Positions 35,757-43,514 of a stretch of 64,000 nucleotides of DNA are shown piece by piece. The DNA is from Paucibacter_B soli (lineage in GTDB: Bacteria > Pseudomonadota > Gammaproteobacteria > Burkholderiales > Burkholderiaceae_C). The notes below the pieces were generated by a model. The model saw only the letters and a list, made by a program, of their open reading frames with translations, did not search any database and was not told the origin of the DNA. The translations under genes and the position numbers were made by a program. The DNA is taken from positions 496,001-560,000 of the forward strand of contig NZ_JBBHJW010000001.1 of NCBI RefSeq assembly GCF_037482845.1, written 5' to 3'. Position 1 is the first letter of the stretch. Every line of letters starts with the position of its first letter.

Positions 35757-35785
35757 CCGACGGGCGGTACCTGCCGCCCCGTCGG
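35757..35785 (-). other. Hairpin between the mtrC and mtrA genes
   Basis: A GC-rich inverted repeat (arms CCGACGGGCGG and CCGCCCCGTCGG, one bulged C, six-base loop) lies 13 bases past the mtrC stop and 32 bases before the mtrA start. On the minus strand no clear T run follows, so it is more likely an mRNA-stability or partial-termination element than a full terminator. It could set the ratio of surface cytochrome to the MtrAB pair. Confidence 0.55.
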
Positions 35786-35797
35786 TCGGGCACATCG

Positions 35798-38392
35798 CTA
35801 CTTCTGACCGTGGACCGCGTCCACCCCCTTGAAGCCGCCACTGGCGTGGCAGTCGTCGCAGGTTTCGCGCGGCAGCGCCGCGATCTGACCCTGAGTCTTG
35901 TCACCGAAGGCCGAGCCCCCGAAGGACGTCACATGGGCGATCGCCTTGCTGGAGTCGTGGCAGGCCGTGCAGCTGGAGGCCTTGGGCGAGATCACGCGCC
36001 AGTTGTTGGCGTTGCTGTCCACGCTCAGAGGCATGGCGCTGCCGATCAGCGGCTTGGCCACCACGGCACCCAAGGTACCCAGATCCTGCTTCCAGGACTT
36101 GTTCTCATGGCAGGTGTCGCAGTTCAGGCCGACCTGCGGATAGGCCACCTCGGCAGCGTAGTTTTCGGTCCCAGCCAGGAAGGTAGAACCACTGGCCACC
36201 AGGGTCGAACTCGCGAAGGGCTGCTGACTCGTGCCCACCGGTGCCGCCGCCAAGGCACCGCTGACAAAGCCGCTGCCTTGCAGGATGCCGTCCTTGCCCC
36301 ACACGCCCAGCACGGTATTGCCGTGGGTGAAGGGGTAGGTACGCCGCGAACTGCCATGGATGCCGTGGATCATGCGCTTGAACTGGTAGCTCTCGCTCAG
36401 CGCCAGGCCGTTGGTCATGATGGTCGACGACATGCGGTTGGCATCGTGGCACATCACGCAGGCTTCCACCGTATTGCGCGCTCCGCTGTGGAAGGCCTCG
36501 GACAGGGTGTTGGAGCCCGAAGTCGTGCCGAGCGCACCATGGCACACATTGCATTTGTCGTTGGACACCACGGTACGGCGCGGTTGCAAGGTACCGCTCA
36601 GCGCGAGCTCCTTGTAAGTGTGCTTGGCGATGGTGTTGATCAGCACCTTGGGCGCCACTTCCGGCCTGGGGTCGGTGGACCACTTGGCCTGCAGCTTGGG
36701 CTCCTTGATCTGACCGATGCTGATCACACGGGCGGTACCGACGGCCATGGCCGTGGCGGTATCGTCCGGCAGCGGAATATTGACGGTGTAGTGGTTGGAA
36801 CCGTCGTTCGTCCCCTTGTAGGCATAGGCATTGGCCGTGCTGCCGCCGTTGTTGTAGCTAGAGAACTCGGTCTGCCCGGTCGCCTGCCCGACCATGTTCT
36901 GATAGGCCAGGTAGAAACGCAGGTTGCCGAACTTGGTAGTGTTGGCACAGTTCAGGCTCGCGCCGCTGCCGGTGCAATCGGAGGTCACCAGGTTGTAGGC
37001 AGCATTGCCATTGGTGGGATCGGACAGGAAGTACTTGACGGTGACGCTGCGACCCTTGTGGTCCGCGGTGTCATTGAAGGCCACGCTCTCGATATTCATC
37101 TTGTACTTGGCAGCGTTCTCTTCGTTCTGGTTCCAGTGCACGCGGTCCGAACCGATATTGGTGCCGGCCTTGTGGCACTCGACACATTGCGCGTTGCTCA
37201 GGTCCTTGGCCGCCGCACCCGCCTTCACCAGCGTGCCGGCATAGGTCTTGTGGCTGATTTCCCAATCGGAACCCGTGCCATTGGCGTGGCAGCTCAGGCA
37301 TGCTTCCTTGCTGGGCTTGCTCTTCCAGTTGTCGCCCTGTGGCGTGGCCGGATTGGCGCCCGAGTGGCACACCGTGCAGTTGCGCAGGTCTTGCGGGAAG
37401 CCCACCTCGGCGTAGTCATGCTTGGCGTTCTGGTAGCCCCAGATGGTGAAGTCCTCGCCGCCCTTGCCGGCGTCCAGCTTGGACTTGAGCAGCTTGCCGG
37501 CGTGGATCTTGTGCGCCATGGTCGCCAGATTGAGGTTGTTGCCGCTGTTGGCATCGACCGTTCCGGGGTTGTGGCACATCACGCAGAACTGCGTGTCGAC
37601 CCGACCACCGCCGTGCAGCGCGAGCCTTTCATGGCAGCCGTTGCAACTGGCCACATCGGTCATCTTGCGTGTCTTGCTCGGGTCGGTGACCGGCACGGAT
37701 TTGCCGTTCGCATCGATCGTGAAATCGAAGTAGGGATTCACGCGCACCGTCTCGCCGGCCGCGTTCTGATAACTCAGCTGAATCGCGACGCGATGGGTGC
37801 GATCGGGCTCGAACACCACGCCGTTGGTTTGGGCGGGATCCTTGACGTCAGTCCTGAACGTGTAGGTGTAATAGCCATCGTCGTTATAGACCATTTGCGC
37901 CGCCAGGAGCGCTGCATCCGTCTGCTTCGGATCGGTCGTCGCCTGCTTGGCCGTTGCAAGCACAGGCTTGCCGTTAGGCCCGACGTTGGTGGCTGCCGTT
38001 TCCGTGCGATACACGTAGTTGACCCACTGGTCCGGGTTGCCATTGCTGCCAGGCACGAGCTTGGCGATCGCAAAGCTCACATTGCCAATCAACAGCCCCG
38101 TCTTCACCTTGCCGTCGGAGAAGACGGTGAAGTTCACTTTTGCTGGGCTGCTGATCGTTACCGCGCTCACGCCGGCGGCCTGCAAAACGGCGAAGGGCGC
38201 CAGCGAATTGCTCGCCGTGTCGTTGGCTGCCAAGGCGCCGGCCGTCGCGATCTGTTCCTTCACCGTCGGCGCCGGGGGCGGCGTCGGCGCGGGGGGCACC
38301 GGGGCGGGTTCCGAGCTTCCACCTCCGCCGCAAGCCACCAAGGCTGCGACACACAGGCCCAACAGGACCCAGCGACTTTGAGAGAGCTTCAT
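35798..38392 (-). CDS. mtrC: OmcA/MtrC family decaheme outer-surface cytochrome c (lipoprotein)
   Basis: Surface terminal of the electron conduit, passing electrons to minerals, flavins or electrodes. The 864-residue product has a lipobox (LVAC, Cys21) and Gly/Pro-rich linker. Ten CXXCH motifs form two groups of five: residues 250, 270, 339, 365, 403 and 614, 645, 758, 808, 845, with beta-rich regions before each, matching the four-domain layout of MtrC/OmcA. Cys473 and Cys482 form a CX8C pair in domain III. It is longer than Shewanella MtrC (671). GGAGG precedes the ATG; an earlier start at 38527 would bury the lipobox and overlap the FNR box. Confidence 0.93.
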   Translation of the reverse strand: MKLSQSRWVLLGLCVAALVACGGGGSSEPAPVPPAPTPPPAPTVKEQIATAGALAANDTASNSLAPFAVLQAAGVSAVTISSPAKVNFTVFSDGKVKTGLLIGNVSFAIAKLVPGSNGNPDQWVNYVYRTETAATNVGPNGKPVLATAKQATTDPKQTDAALLAAQMVYNDDGYYTYTFRTDVKDPAQTNGVVFEPDRTHRVAIQLSYQNAAGETVRVNPYFDFTIDANGKSVPVTDPSKTRKMTDVASCNGCHERLALHGGGRVDTQFCVMCHNPGTVDANSGNNLNLATMAHKIHAGKLLKSKLDAGKGGEDFTIWGYQNAKHDYAEVGFPQDLRNCTVCHSGANPATPQGDNWKSKPSKEACLSCHANGTGSDWEISHKTYAGTLVKAGAAAKDLSNAQCVECHKAGTNIGSDRVHWNQNEENAAKYKMNIESVAFNDTADHKGRSVTVKYFLSDPTNGNAAYNLVTSDCTGSGASLNCANTTKFGNLRFYLAYQNMVGQATGQTEFSSYNNGGSTANAYAYKGTNDGSNHYTVNIPLPDDTATAMAVGTARVISIGQIKEPKLQAKWSTDPRPEVAPKVLINTIAKHTYKELALSGTLQPRRTVVSNDKCNVCHGALGTTSGSNTLSEAFHSGARNTVEACVMCHDANRMSSTIMTNGLALSESYQFKRMIHGIHGSSRRTYPFTHGNTVLGVWGKDGILQGSGFVSGALAAAPVGTSQQPFASSTLVASGSTFLAGTENYAAEVAYPQVGLNCDTCHENKSWKQDLGTLGAVVAKPLIGSAMPLSVDSNANNWRVISPKASSCTACHDSSKAIAHVTSFGGSAFGDKTQGQIAALPRETCDDCHASGGFKGVDAVHGQK

Positions 38393-38486
38393 ACTTCCTC
38401 CGCCTTGCTCGAGAAGAACGAATGGACAAAAGACTCCATGGCTGCGTCTCAACACACCAAACAACTTGCGGCGCAGAACAAGCTTG

Positions 38487-38527
38487 CTTTTACGCGCCGA
38501 CCGCGAGGCGAACTTGCGTTGAATCAA
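38487..38527 (-). promoter_or_regulatory. FNR/FixK-type box and -10 element before mtrC
   Basis: Read on the minus strand, 38527-38514 is TTGATTCAACGCAA, matching TTGA-N6-GCAA. After 21 bases comes TAAAAG (38492-38487), a -10-like hexamer; transcription would start near 38479, leaving an 87-base leader to the ATG. The geometry is that of a class II FNR-activated promoter. It sits in the 217-base gap between cymA and mtrC. Confidence 0.65.
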
Positions 38528-38609
38528 CTGTGGGTGGATGACTGAACCGAGGTCGACTGGACGTGCCGCAGCGGCAACATTGCCACGCCATCCGGACGAT
38601 GTCGTTCAA

Positions 38610-39221
38610 TCAGTCCCTCGCATCCGGATCGGCGTCTTCGTCATATTCCTTGGGCAATTGATGCGCGACGCCCTTGTGGCAGTCGATGCAGGTTTTGCCC
38701 TTCTGCTTGGCTGCCATGTGGCGTTTGAAGTTGCTCTGCTTCTGCGCCTCATCGCCCATCGCGTCGAAGTCGTGGCAGTTGCGGCACTCGCGCGAATCCG
38801 AGGCCTTCATGCTCGCCCATTGATGCTGCGCCATCTGCATGCGGCGGCTCTCGAACTTCTCCGGCGTATTGGCGTGCCCCATCAGCGTGTGATAGACGTC
38901 AGAACTCGCGTTGATCTTGGCAAGCACCTTGTGGCCCCAGTCCTTGGGTACATGGCAGTCCGAACAGCTCGCCCGCACACCGGATCGATTCTTGTAATGC
39001 ACCGTTTCCTTGTATTCCGCATACACGGTGTCGCGCATTTCGTGGCAACTGATGCAGAAGTCCAGGCGGTTGGTGGCGTCCATCGCGGTGTGGAAACCGC
39101 CCCAGAACAAGATGCCGCTCGCAAAACCGATGAGCAGCAGGCTCAGCAGCGAGTACCTGGCGCTGGGGTTTCGCAGGGCGCCCCAGATACGCGCGAACAT
39201 GCCGGACTTGGTGTCGCTCAT
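38610..39221 (-). CDS. cymA: Tetraheme NapC/NirT/CymA-type quinol dehydrogenase
   Basis: Inner-membrane cytochrome that takes electrons from the quinol pool and passes them to periplasmic cytochromes. The 203-residue product has a single N-terminal membrane helix (about 24-42) and four CXXCH motifs at residues 56, 86, 146 and 178. CISCHEM at the first heme and the CSDCHVPKDW segment are typical of NapC/NirT proteins. CymA of Shewanella (187 residues) is the functional model for MtrCAB. It lies 94 bases after the monoheme cytochrome gene and 217 bases before mtrC. A nap- or nir-type partner is ruled out by context, since no reductase gene is nearby. Confidence 0.9.
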   Translation of the reverse strand: MSDTKSGMFARIWGALRNPSARYSLLSLLLIGFASGILFWGGFHTAMDATNRLDFCISCHEMRDTVYAEYKETVHYKNRSGVRASCSDCHVPKDWGHKVLAKINASSDVYHTLMGHANTPEKFESRRMQMAQHQWASMKASDSRECRNCHDFDAMGDEAQKQSNFKRHMAAKQKGKTCIDCHKGVAHQLPKEYDEDADPDARD

Positions 39222-39314
39222 TGTTCTTCTCCGGATGCGTGGAGCCGAGCCGCCCGAGCTGATGGCAATGGCGACTGCGAAGGCAAGGGCCGCGCAGATG
39301 CACGGCCAGGCAAA

Positions 39315-39665
39315 TCAGTGCGAGAGGACCCACTCCGCCAGGTTCTTCACGTCAGCGGCATCCTTGGCCTTGACGACCTTGTGCTCCTCTTCGTGCCCAT
39401 CCGGGAACTTCGCCTTCTGAGCGGTCGTCAGGTGCTTGGTGAGCTGATCCACGGCATCGGGCTTGCCCCTGTACTTGGCCGCGGTCTCCTTGAAAGACGG
39501 GCCGTCCTTGGCCTTTTCTGTACCATGGCATTTCAGGCAGTTGTTCTGCCTGGCCAGGGCCTTCGCGGCATCGGCATCGACGGCATGCGCCGGTTGGGGC
39601 ACGGCAAAGGCGGCGGCGACCAGGGCGCACAAGGCCCAGCGCGGTGAGAGGCTCTTGGAGTTCAT
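39315..39665 (-). CDS. Monoheme c-type cytochrome without a Met ligand
   Basis: Small periplasmic cytochrome c of 116 residues: signal peptide (to AHA, residue 28), one heme site CLKCH (43-47), and a class I-like fold suggested by GPSFKETAAKYRG and the C-terminal helix NLAEWVLSH. The mature protein has no methionine, so the usual His/Met ligation is impossible; His91 or His95 in DGHEEEH lies about where the Met ligand would be. A low-potential bis-His heme is therefore likely. It could shuttle electrons between CymA and MtrA, as proposed for small cytochromes in mtr and mto clusters. It is the first gene of the electron-transfer block. Confidence 0.85.
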   Translation of the reverse strand: MNSKSLSPRWALCALVAAAFAVPQPAHAVDADAAKALARQNNCLKCHGTEKAKDGPSFKETAAKYRGKPDAVDQLTKHLTTAQKAKFPDGHEEEHKVVKAKDAADVKNLAEWVLSH

Positions 39666-39741
39666 CTTCACCCTTTCAATGCTTGTGACAAGCGCCGAGC
39701 GCCGCGCTGCATGAAGCAGGCGCGCACCCATCAGCGTGGCA

Positions 39742-39784
39742 AGCCTAACGGGCAGATGAGATTCTTGCACTTGATCCAACGCAA
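39742..39784 (-). promoter_or_regulatory. FNR/FixK-type box and weak -10 before the monoheme cytochrome gene
   Basis: The plus strand reads TTGATCCAACGCAA at 39771-39784, matching TTGA-N6-GCAA and differing from the mtrC box at only one position. On the minus strand TAGGCT (39747-39742), a weak -10-like hexamer, follows after 23 bases. The box is 112 bases from the ATG at 39665 and lies past the end of pgk, so the cytochrome gene is its likely target. Confidence 0.6.
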
Positions 39785-39832
39785 GTGCGAACGGGATGGG
39801 GCTGCAAAGCAACACCCACCCCGGGATCACGC

Positions 39833-41026
39833 TCAGGAGCCGGCGCGCTTTGCCAGGATCTCGAAGGCTGGCAGGGTCTTGCCCTCCAGCACCTCCAGGA
39901 AGGCGCCACCGCCGGTGGAGATATAGCCGACCTGCTTTTCGATGCCGTACTTGGCAATCGCCGCCAGCGTGTCGCCACCCCCTGCGATCGAGAACGCCGC
40001 GGACGCGGCAATGGCGCGCGCAATCGTCTCGGTGCCATGGGCAAAGGCGTCGAACTCGAACACGCCCACCGGACCATTCCAGACAATGGTGCCGGCGGCC
40101 TTGAGCTGCTCGGCCAGCTGCGCGGCGGTCTGTGGGCCGATATCGAGGATCAGGTCGTCCTCGGCCACCTCGGCCACCGGCTTCACGGTGGCCTCGGCAT
40201 CGGCGGCAAAGCGCTTGGCCACCACCACGTCGACCGGAATGGGCACGGCGGCACCGCGCGCCTTCATACCCTCGATCACCGCCTTGGCCTCGGCCACCAG
40301 ATCCGGCTCGGCGAGTGACTTGCCGATCGGCAGACCGGCCGCCAGCAGGAAGGTGTTGGCGATGCCGCCACCCACGATCAGGCCATCGACCTTCTCGGAC
40401 AGGGCTTTCAAGATGGTCAGCTTGGTCGAGACCTTGGAGCCAGCCACGATCGCGACCAGCGGCCGCTTGGGCTGGGCCAGCGCCTTGCTGATGGCGTCGA
40501 GTTCGGCCGCCAGCAAGGGGCCGGCGCAGGCTTTCTTTGCGAACTGGGCGATGCCATAGGTCGTGCCCTCGGCGCGGTGCGCGGTGCCGAAGGCATCGTT
40601 CACATAGATATCGCACAGCGCGGCCATCTTCCTGGCCAGCTCTTCGCTGTTCTTCTTCTCGCCCTTGTTGACGCGGCAGTTCTCCAGCAGCACCAGCTGG
40701 CCGGGCGCCACGCTCACGCCGTCGACCCAGTTGGCCAGCACCGGCACCTCGCGCCCCATCAGCTCGCCCAGGCGCATGGCGATCGGTGCGAGCGAATCCG
40801 CGGGCTTGAACTCCCCTTCCGTGGGGCGGCCAAGATGCGAGGTCACCATCACGGCGGCACCGGCCTTGAGGGCCAGCTCGATGCAGGGGATGGAGGCGCG
40901 GATGCGCGTGTCTTCGGTGATGTTGCCGGCATCGTCCTGCGGCACATTCAGGTCGGCACGGATGAAGACACGCTGTCCGGCCACTTGGCCGGCAGCAACC
41001 AGATCGGAGAAACGCAGGACGTTCAT
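39833..41026 (-). CDS. pgk: Phosphoglycerate kinase
   Basis: Glycolysis and gluconeogenesis enzyme making ATP from 1,3-bisphosphoglycerate. The 397-residue product starts with the family segment RVFIRADLNVPQD and contains TSHLGRPTEGEF, LLENCRVNKGEKKN, VNDAFGTAHRAEG, the AIVAGSKVSTKL nucleotide-binding segment and a C-terminal STGGGAFLEVLEGK. All catalytic positions appear intact. It precedes the cytochrome block by 167 bases; that gap contains a box for the cytochrome gene but no convincing terminator. Confidence 0.96.
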   Translation of the reverse strand: MNVLRFSDLVAAGQVAGQRVFIRADLNVPQDDAGNITEDTRIRASIPCIELALKAGAAVMVTSHLGRPTEGEFKPADSLAPIAMRLGELMGREVPVLANWVDGVSVAPGQLVLLENCRVNKGEKKNSEELARKMAALCDIYVNDAFGTAHRAEGTTYGIAQFAKKACAGPLLAAELDAISKALAQPKRPLVAIVAGSKVSTKLTILKALSEKVDGLIVGGGIANTFLLAAGLPIGKSLAEPDLVAEAKAVIEGMKARGAAVPIPVDVVVAKRFAADAEATVKPVAEVAEDDLILDIGPQTAAQLAEQLKAAGTIVWNGPVGVFEFDAFAHGTETIARAIAASAAFSIAGGGDTLAAIAKYGIEKQVGYISTGGGAFLEVLEGKTLPAFEILAKRAGS

Positions 41027-41085
41027 GATGGGCTTGCTTGGTTGGTAATCAGGGCGGCGCGCCAGCGGCGTCGCAGGCCGCTAGC

Positions 41086-41415
41086 TTACCAACCCAGGCC
41101 CAGGCGCAAGGCCAGCATCACCGCGGTGCCGCTCACGATGGTGCCGAGAATGCCGCGCTTCCAGAAGAAATAGGCCGTGCCCACGGCCACCGCGAACAGG
41201 CGCGCATCCTGCCAGGTCGACAGCAGCTGACCTTTGGTCAGCACGATCTCGGGCACGATGACGGCCGCCAGCGCCGCCAGCGGCGCATAGCGCAGGCCCT
41301 GCTTGGCCCAGTCGGGCATGGGCAGCTCTCGCTTGGAAAGAAGAAAGAAACCCCTGGTCAGCAGCGTGATCAGCGCCAGGCCCAGGATGCCCAGTGCTGT
41401 TTCCCAACTGCTCAT
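41086..41415 (-). CDS. azlD: AzlD family small subunit of a branched-chain amino acid exporter
   Basis: A 109-residue membrane protein with three to four helices (LITLLTRGFFLL, LRYAPLAALAAVIVPEI, LFAVAVGTAYFFWKRGI, TAVMLALRLGLGW). The family pairs with AzlC/YgaZ to export branched-chain amino acids or analogues. Its ATG overlaps the azlC stop by four bases. The substrate in this organism is not established. Confidence 0.88.
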   Translation of the reverse strand: MSSWETALGILGLALITLLTRGFFLLSKRELPMPDWAKQGLRYAPLAALAAVIVPEIVLTKGQLLSTWQDARLFAVAVGTAYFFWKRGILGTIVSGTAVMLALRLGLGW

Positions 41416-42146
41416 CTGCCTGCCTCCGGCTTGGGTGCATCAGGTTTCCAGTGGTCCAGCAAGAGGCCGACGGCCACCGCCGCCGCAATCGCCACCACGA
41501 TATTGAGCCGCAGCGGCAGCGCGTAGGCGGCCACCGCCGCGCAGCCCGCCACGCCCGCCGAGATCCAGGACTTGCCCGAGGACAGCAGCGAGTAAGTCAG
41601 GCCCAACAGCGCCAGCACGCCGGCAAAGCCCAGGCCCCATTCGGTGGGCACGCGGTCGGCCAGCAGGATGCCGGCGATCGACGGCAGTTGCCAGGCGCTC
41701 CAGTTCAGCGTCACACCGCCCCAGTAATAGGGCTGCTGCGCCTCGCGTTCGAGCTGCGGGTCAGGAAAACGCCGCATGAAGGCGACGTAGTTCAGGTCGG
41801 CCGCGAAATAGCTCAGGGTCAGGCGTTGCCAGCGTGGCAAATGCCCGAAATAGAGGCGCCATTGCGCGCTGAAGATCACGAAGCGCAGATTGACGCAAAA
41901 GGCCGTGGCCCACAGCACCCACAGCGGCGCGCCACCGGCGATCAACGGCAGGGCGGCGAGCTGCGAGCTGCCGGCAAACACGATCAGGCTCATCAGCAGG
42001 GATAACCACAGCGACAGCCCGCTCTTCACCATCGCCACGCCGGTCACCAGCCCCCAGGCCGAGATGCCCAAGACGATGCCCAGCATCTCTCGCGCGCCGC
42101 GGCGGAATTCGGGATGACGCCACTGCGCCCAAGGAAAAAAGCCCAT
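41412..42146 (-). CDS. azlC: AzlC family branched-chain amino acid permease subunit
   Basis: A 244-residue inner-membrane protein, related to E. coli YgaZ, with about seven helices. The family-typical segments GVAMVKSGLSLW, FAGSSQLAALPLIAGGAPLWV and TAFCVNLRFVIFSA are present. It is translated with azlD as an exporter of branched-chain amino acids. Both genes lie upstream of pgk on the same strand, 60 bases apart. Confidence 0.9.
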   Translation of the reverse strand: MGFFPWAQWRHPEFRRGAREMLGIVLGISAWGLVTGVAMVKSGLSLWLSLLMSLIVFAGSSQLAALPLIAGGAPLWVLWATAFCVNLRFVIFSAQWRLYFGHLPRWQRLTLSYFAADLNYVAFMRRFPDPQLEREAQQPYYWGGVTLNWSAWQLPSIAGILLADRVPTEWGLGFAGVLALLGLTYSLLSSGKSWISAGVAGCAAVAAYALPLRLNIVVAIAAAVAVGLLLDHWKPDAPKPEAGR

Positions 42147-42211
42147 GCGACGATTGTCGTATGGGCTCAGACGCTGTGCCGTCGCCGCGACCTGCGGCGT
42201 GCGAGCTGCGC

Positions 42212-42976
42212 TCAGTTGCTGAGCTTGCGCACCGTGCCGCTGCCGGCCGTGTGCATGCTGATCTCGGGGTTGCCCAGATAGCTGACCCCGCCCGAACCGG
42301 CGATCGAGATGTCCAGCTTCTTATTGGCCTGCACGATCACATCGCCGCTGCCGGCGATGCGCACCTTGGCATCCTCGGCCACCAGGCCGCGCGCCTTCAC
42401 ATCGCCGCTGCCCGAGACCGAGACGTTGAGATTGCCGGCGCGGCCACTGGCCACGATGTCGCCGCTGCCGGCGATCTTGAGCGCCAGGCGCTCGGCGTTG
42501 AGCTCGTCGAAGCGGATGTCGCCGGAGCCGGCGATCGAGGCGTCGAGCTCGCCGGTCTTCATGGCCTCCACGCGCACATCGCCGGAGCCTGCGATGGCGA
42601 CGGCGCGCAGCTGCGCCATGTCGATGCTGATCATGGGCGTGCTGCTGGCATGCAGCGAATAGCCGCGCTTGGGGCCGATCTCGAGCGTGCGGCCCTTGCT
42701 ACCGTCCACCACCTTGGTTTCAAGGTAAGGCAGCAGGTTTTTGTCGGTCTTGACCTCGACCTTGTGGGCACTGCTCTGGCGCACCTGCACCTTGAAGCCG
42801 CCAGTGACCGAGATGGCGTCGAAGCTGCCGAGTTCGCGGGTCTCGGTGCCCAGTTCGCCCGAGCCAGTCACGCGCTCGGAGCCGATGTTCCAGCTCCAGG
42901 CCTGGGCCGAGCCCAGGGCGGCCAGGCCGGCGGCGGTGATCAGGGTCAGGGCGGCGAAACGACGGGTGCTGTGCAT
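42212..42976 (-). CDS. GIN-domain (DUF2807) exported protein
   Basis: A 254-residue protein with a signal peptide (ending LGSAQA near residue 26) and a head-GIN/DUF2807 beta-helix-like domain. Six turns carry the repeat (A/S)GSGD(V/I) or close, spaced roughly 19 residues apart from residue 130 to the C-terminus, as expected for a right-handed parallel beta structure. The family is widespread and its function is unproven; adhesion or periplasmic binding has been suggested. The ATG with GGAG seven bases before it was chosen. Confidence 0.85.
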   Translation of the reverse strand: MHSTRRFAALTLITAAGLAALGSAQAWSWNIGSERVTGSGELGTETRELGSFDAISVTGGFKVQVRQSSAHKVEVKTDKNLLPYLETKVVDGSKGRTLEIGPKRGYSLHASSTPMISIDMAQLRAVAIAGSGDVRVEAMKTGELDASIAGSGDIRFDELNAERLALKIAGSGDIVASGRAGNLNVSVSGSGDVKARGLVAEDAKVRIAGSGDVIVQANKKLDISIAGSGGVSYLGNPEISMHTAGSGTVRKLSN

Positions 42977-43096
42977 GATGGGCTCCATATGAATCTGGTG
43001 CCGCGCATCATGCATGCCATGCGCCGCGAGCGGCCATCACGAATCGACCAAGTGCAGGCCGGCGGGTGCCAGCTGCAGGAAATGCGCCCCCCGCCA

Positions 43097-43471
43097 TCAA
43101 TGCTTGGCCTTGGCGCCCTTGCCTTCCTTGGCGGGGCTGGCCTTGTCGTCGACCTTCTCGGCCTTCTCAGGCTCGCCCTCGCCCGGCTTGACGCTGCCCG
43201 GCCGCGGCACCACCGGCGCCACGCCCTCAAGCTTGTTCTCGCGCATGTACTCGTCCATCTCCTTCCAGCCGGCGAACACCGCCGCCTTCTGGGCCTTGGG
43301 GTTGAGGGTGTAGCAGTCCTCGATGGCGCGCAGGGCGTGGCGGCAGGCACTGCCCACGGCCTTGCCCTCGGCCTCCTTGGCGGCGGCCAGCTTGGCCGGA
43401 TCTTCGATGCCCAGTTGGTCGCAGGCCGCCAGGCTGGCGAGCAGGGGCAGCAGCAGAAGGAGTCGCTTCAT
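43097..43471 (-). CDS. Small lipoprotein with Lys/Glu/Pro-rich tail, function unknown
   Basis: A 124-residue protein with a lipobox (LAAC, Cys 17). The first half contains two more cysteines (SACRHALRAIEDCYTL) that may form a disulfide; the C-terminal third is low-complexity, rich in Lys, Glu, Pro and Ala. No recognised domain. It lies between htpX and the GIN-domain gene on the same strand. Confidence 0.65.
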   Translation of the reverse strand: MKRLLLLLPLLASLAACDQLGIEDPAKLAAAKEAEGKAVGSACRHALRAIEDCYTLNPKAQKAAVFAGWKEMDEYMRENKLEGVAPVVPRPGSVKPGEGEPEKAEKVDDKASPAKEGKGAKAKH

Positions 43472-43514
43472 CCCGGAGCTATCGGCTGTTGCGGTGCCGG
43501 TCTTGAGCGTGCAT

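Noticed and set aside
34643..38545. A 1300-residue open frame on the plus strand opposite the mtrA and mtrC genes
   Set aside because: It has low-complexity His/Arg/Ala/Gly-rich composition and no domain, and lies exactly opposite genes with ten CXXCH motifs each. It is a GC-rich shadow frame.
32567..39784. The electron-transfer block as a recent mobile island
   Set aside because: No integrase, transposase, tRNA or flanking direct repeats were seen. Base composition looked slightly less GC-rich in the mtrC gene by eye, but this was not computed.
39787..39825. Hairpin downstream of pgk
   Set aside because: A stem of about ten pairs with a G-T pair can form, but no T run follows on the minus strand. 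Not called as a terminator.
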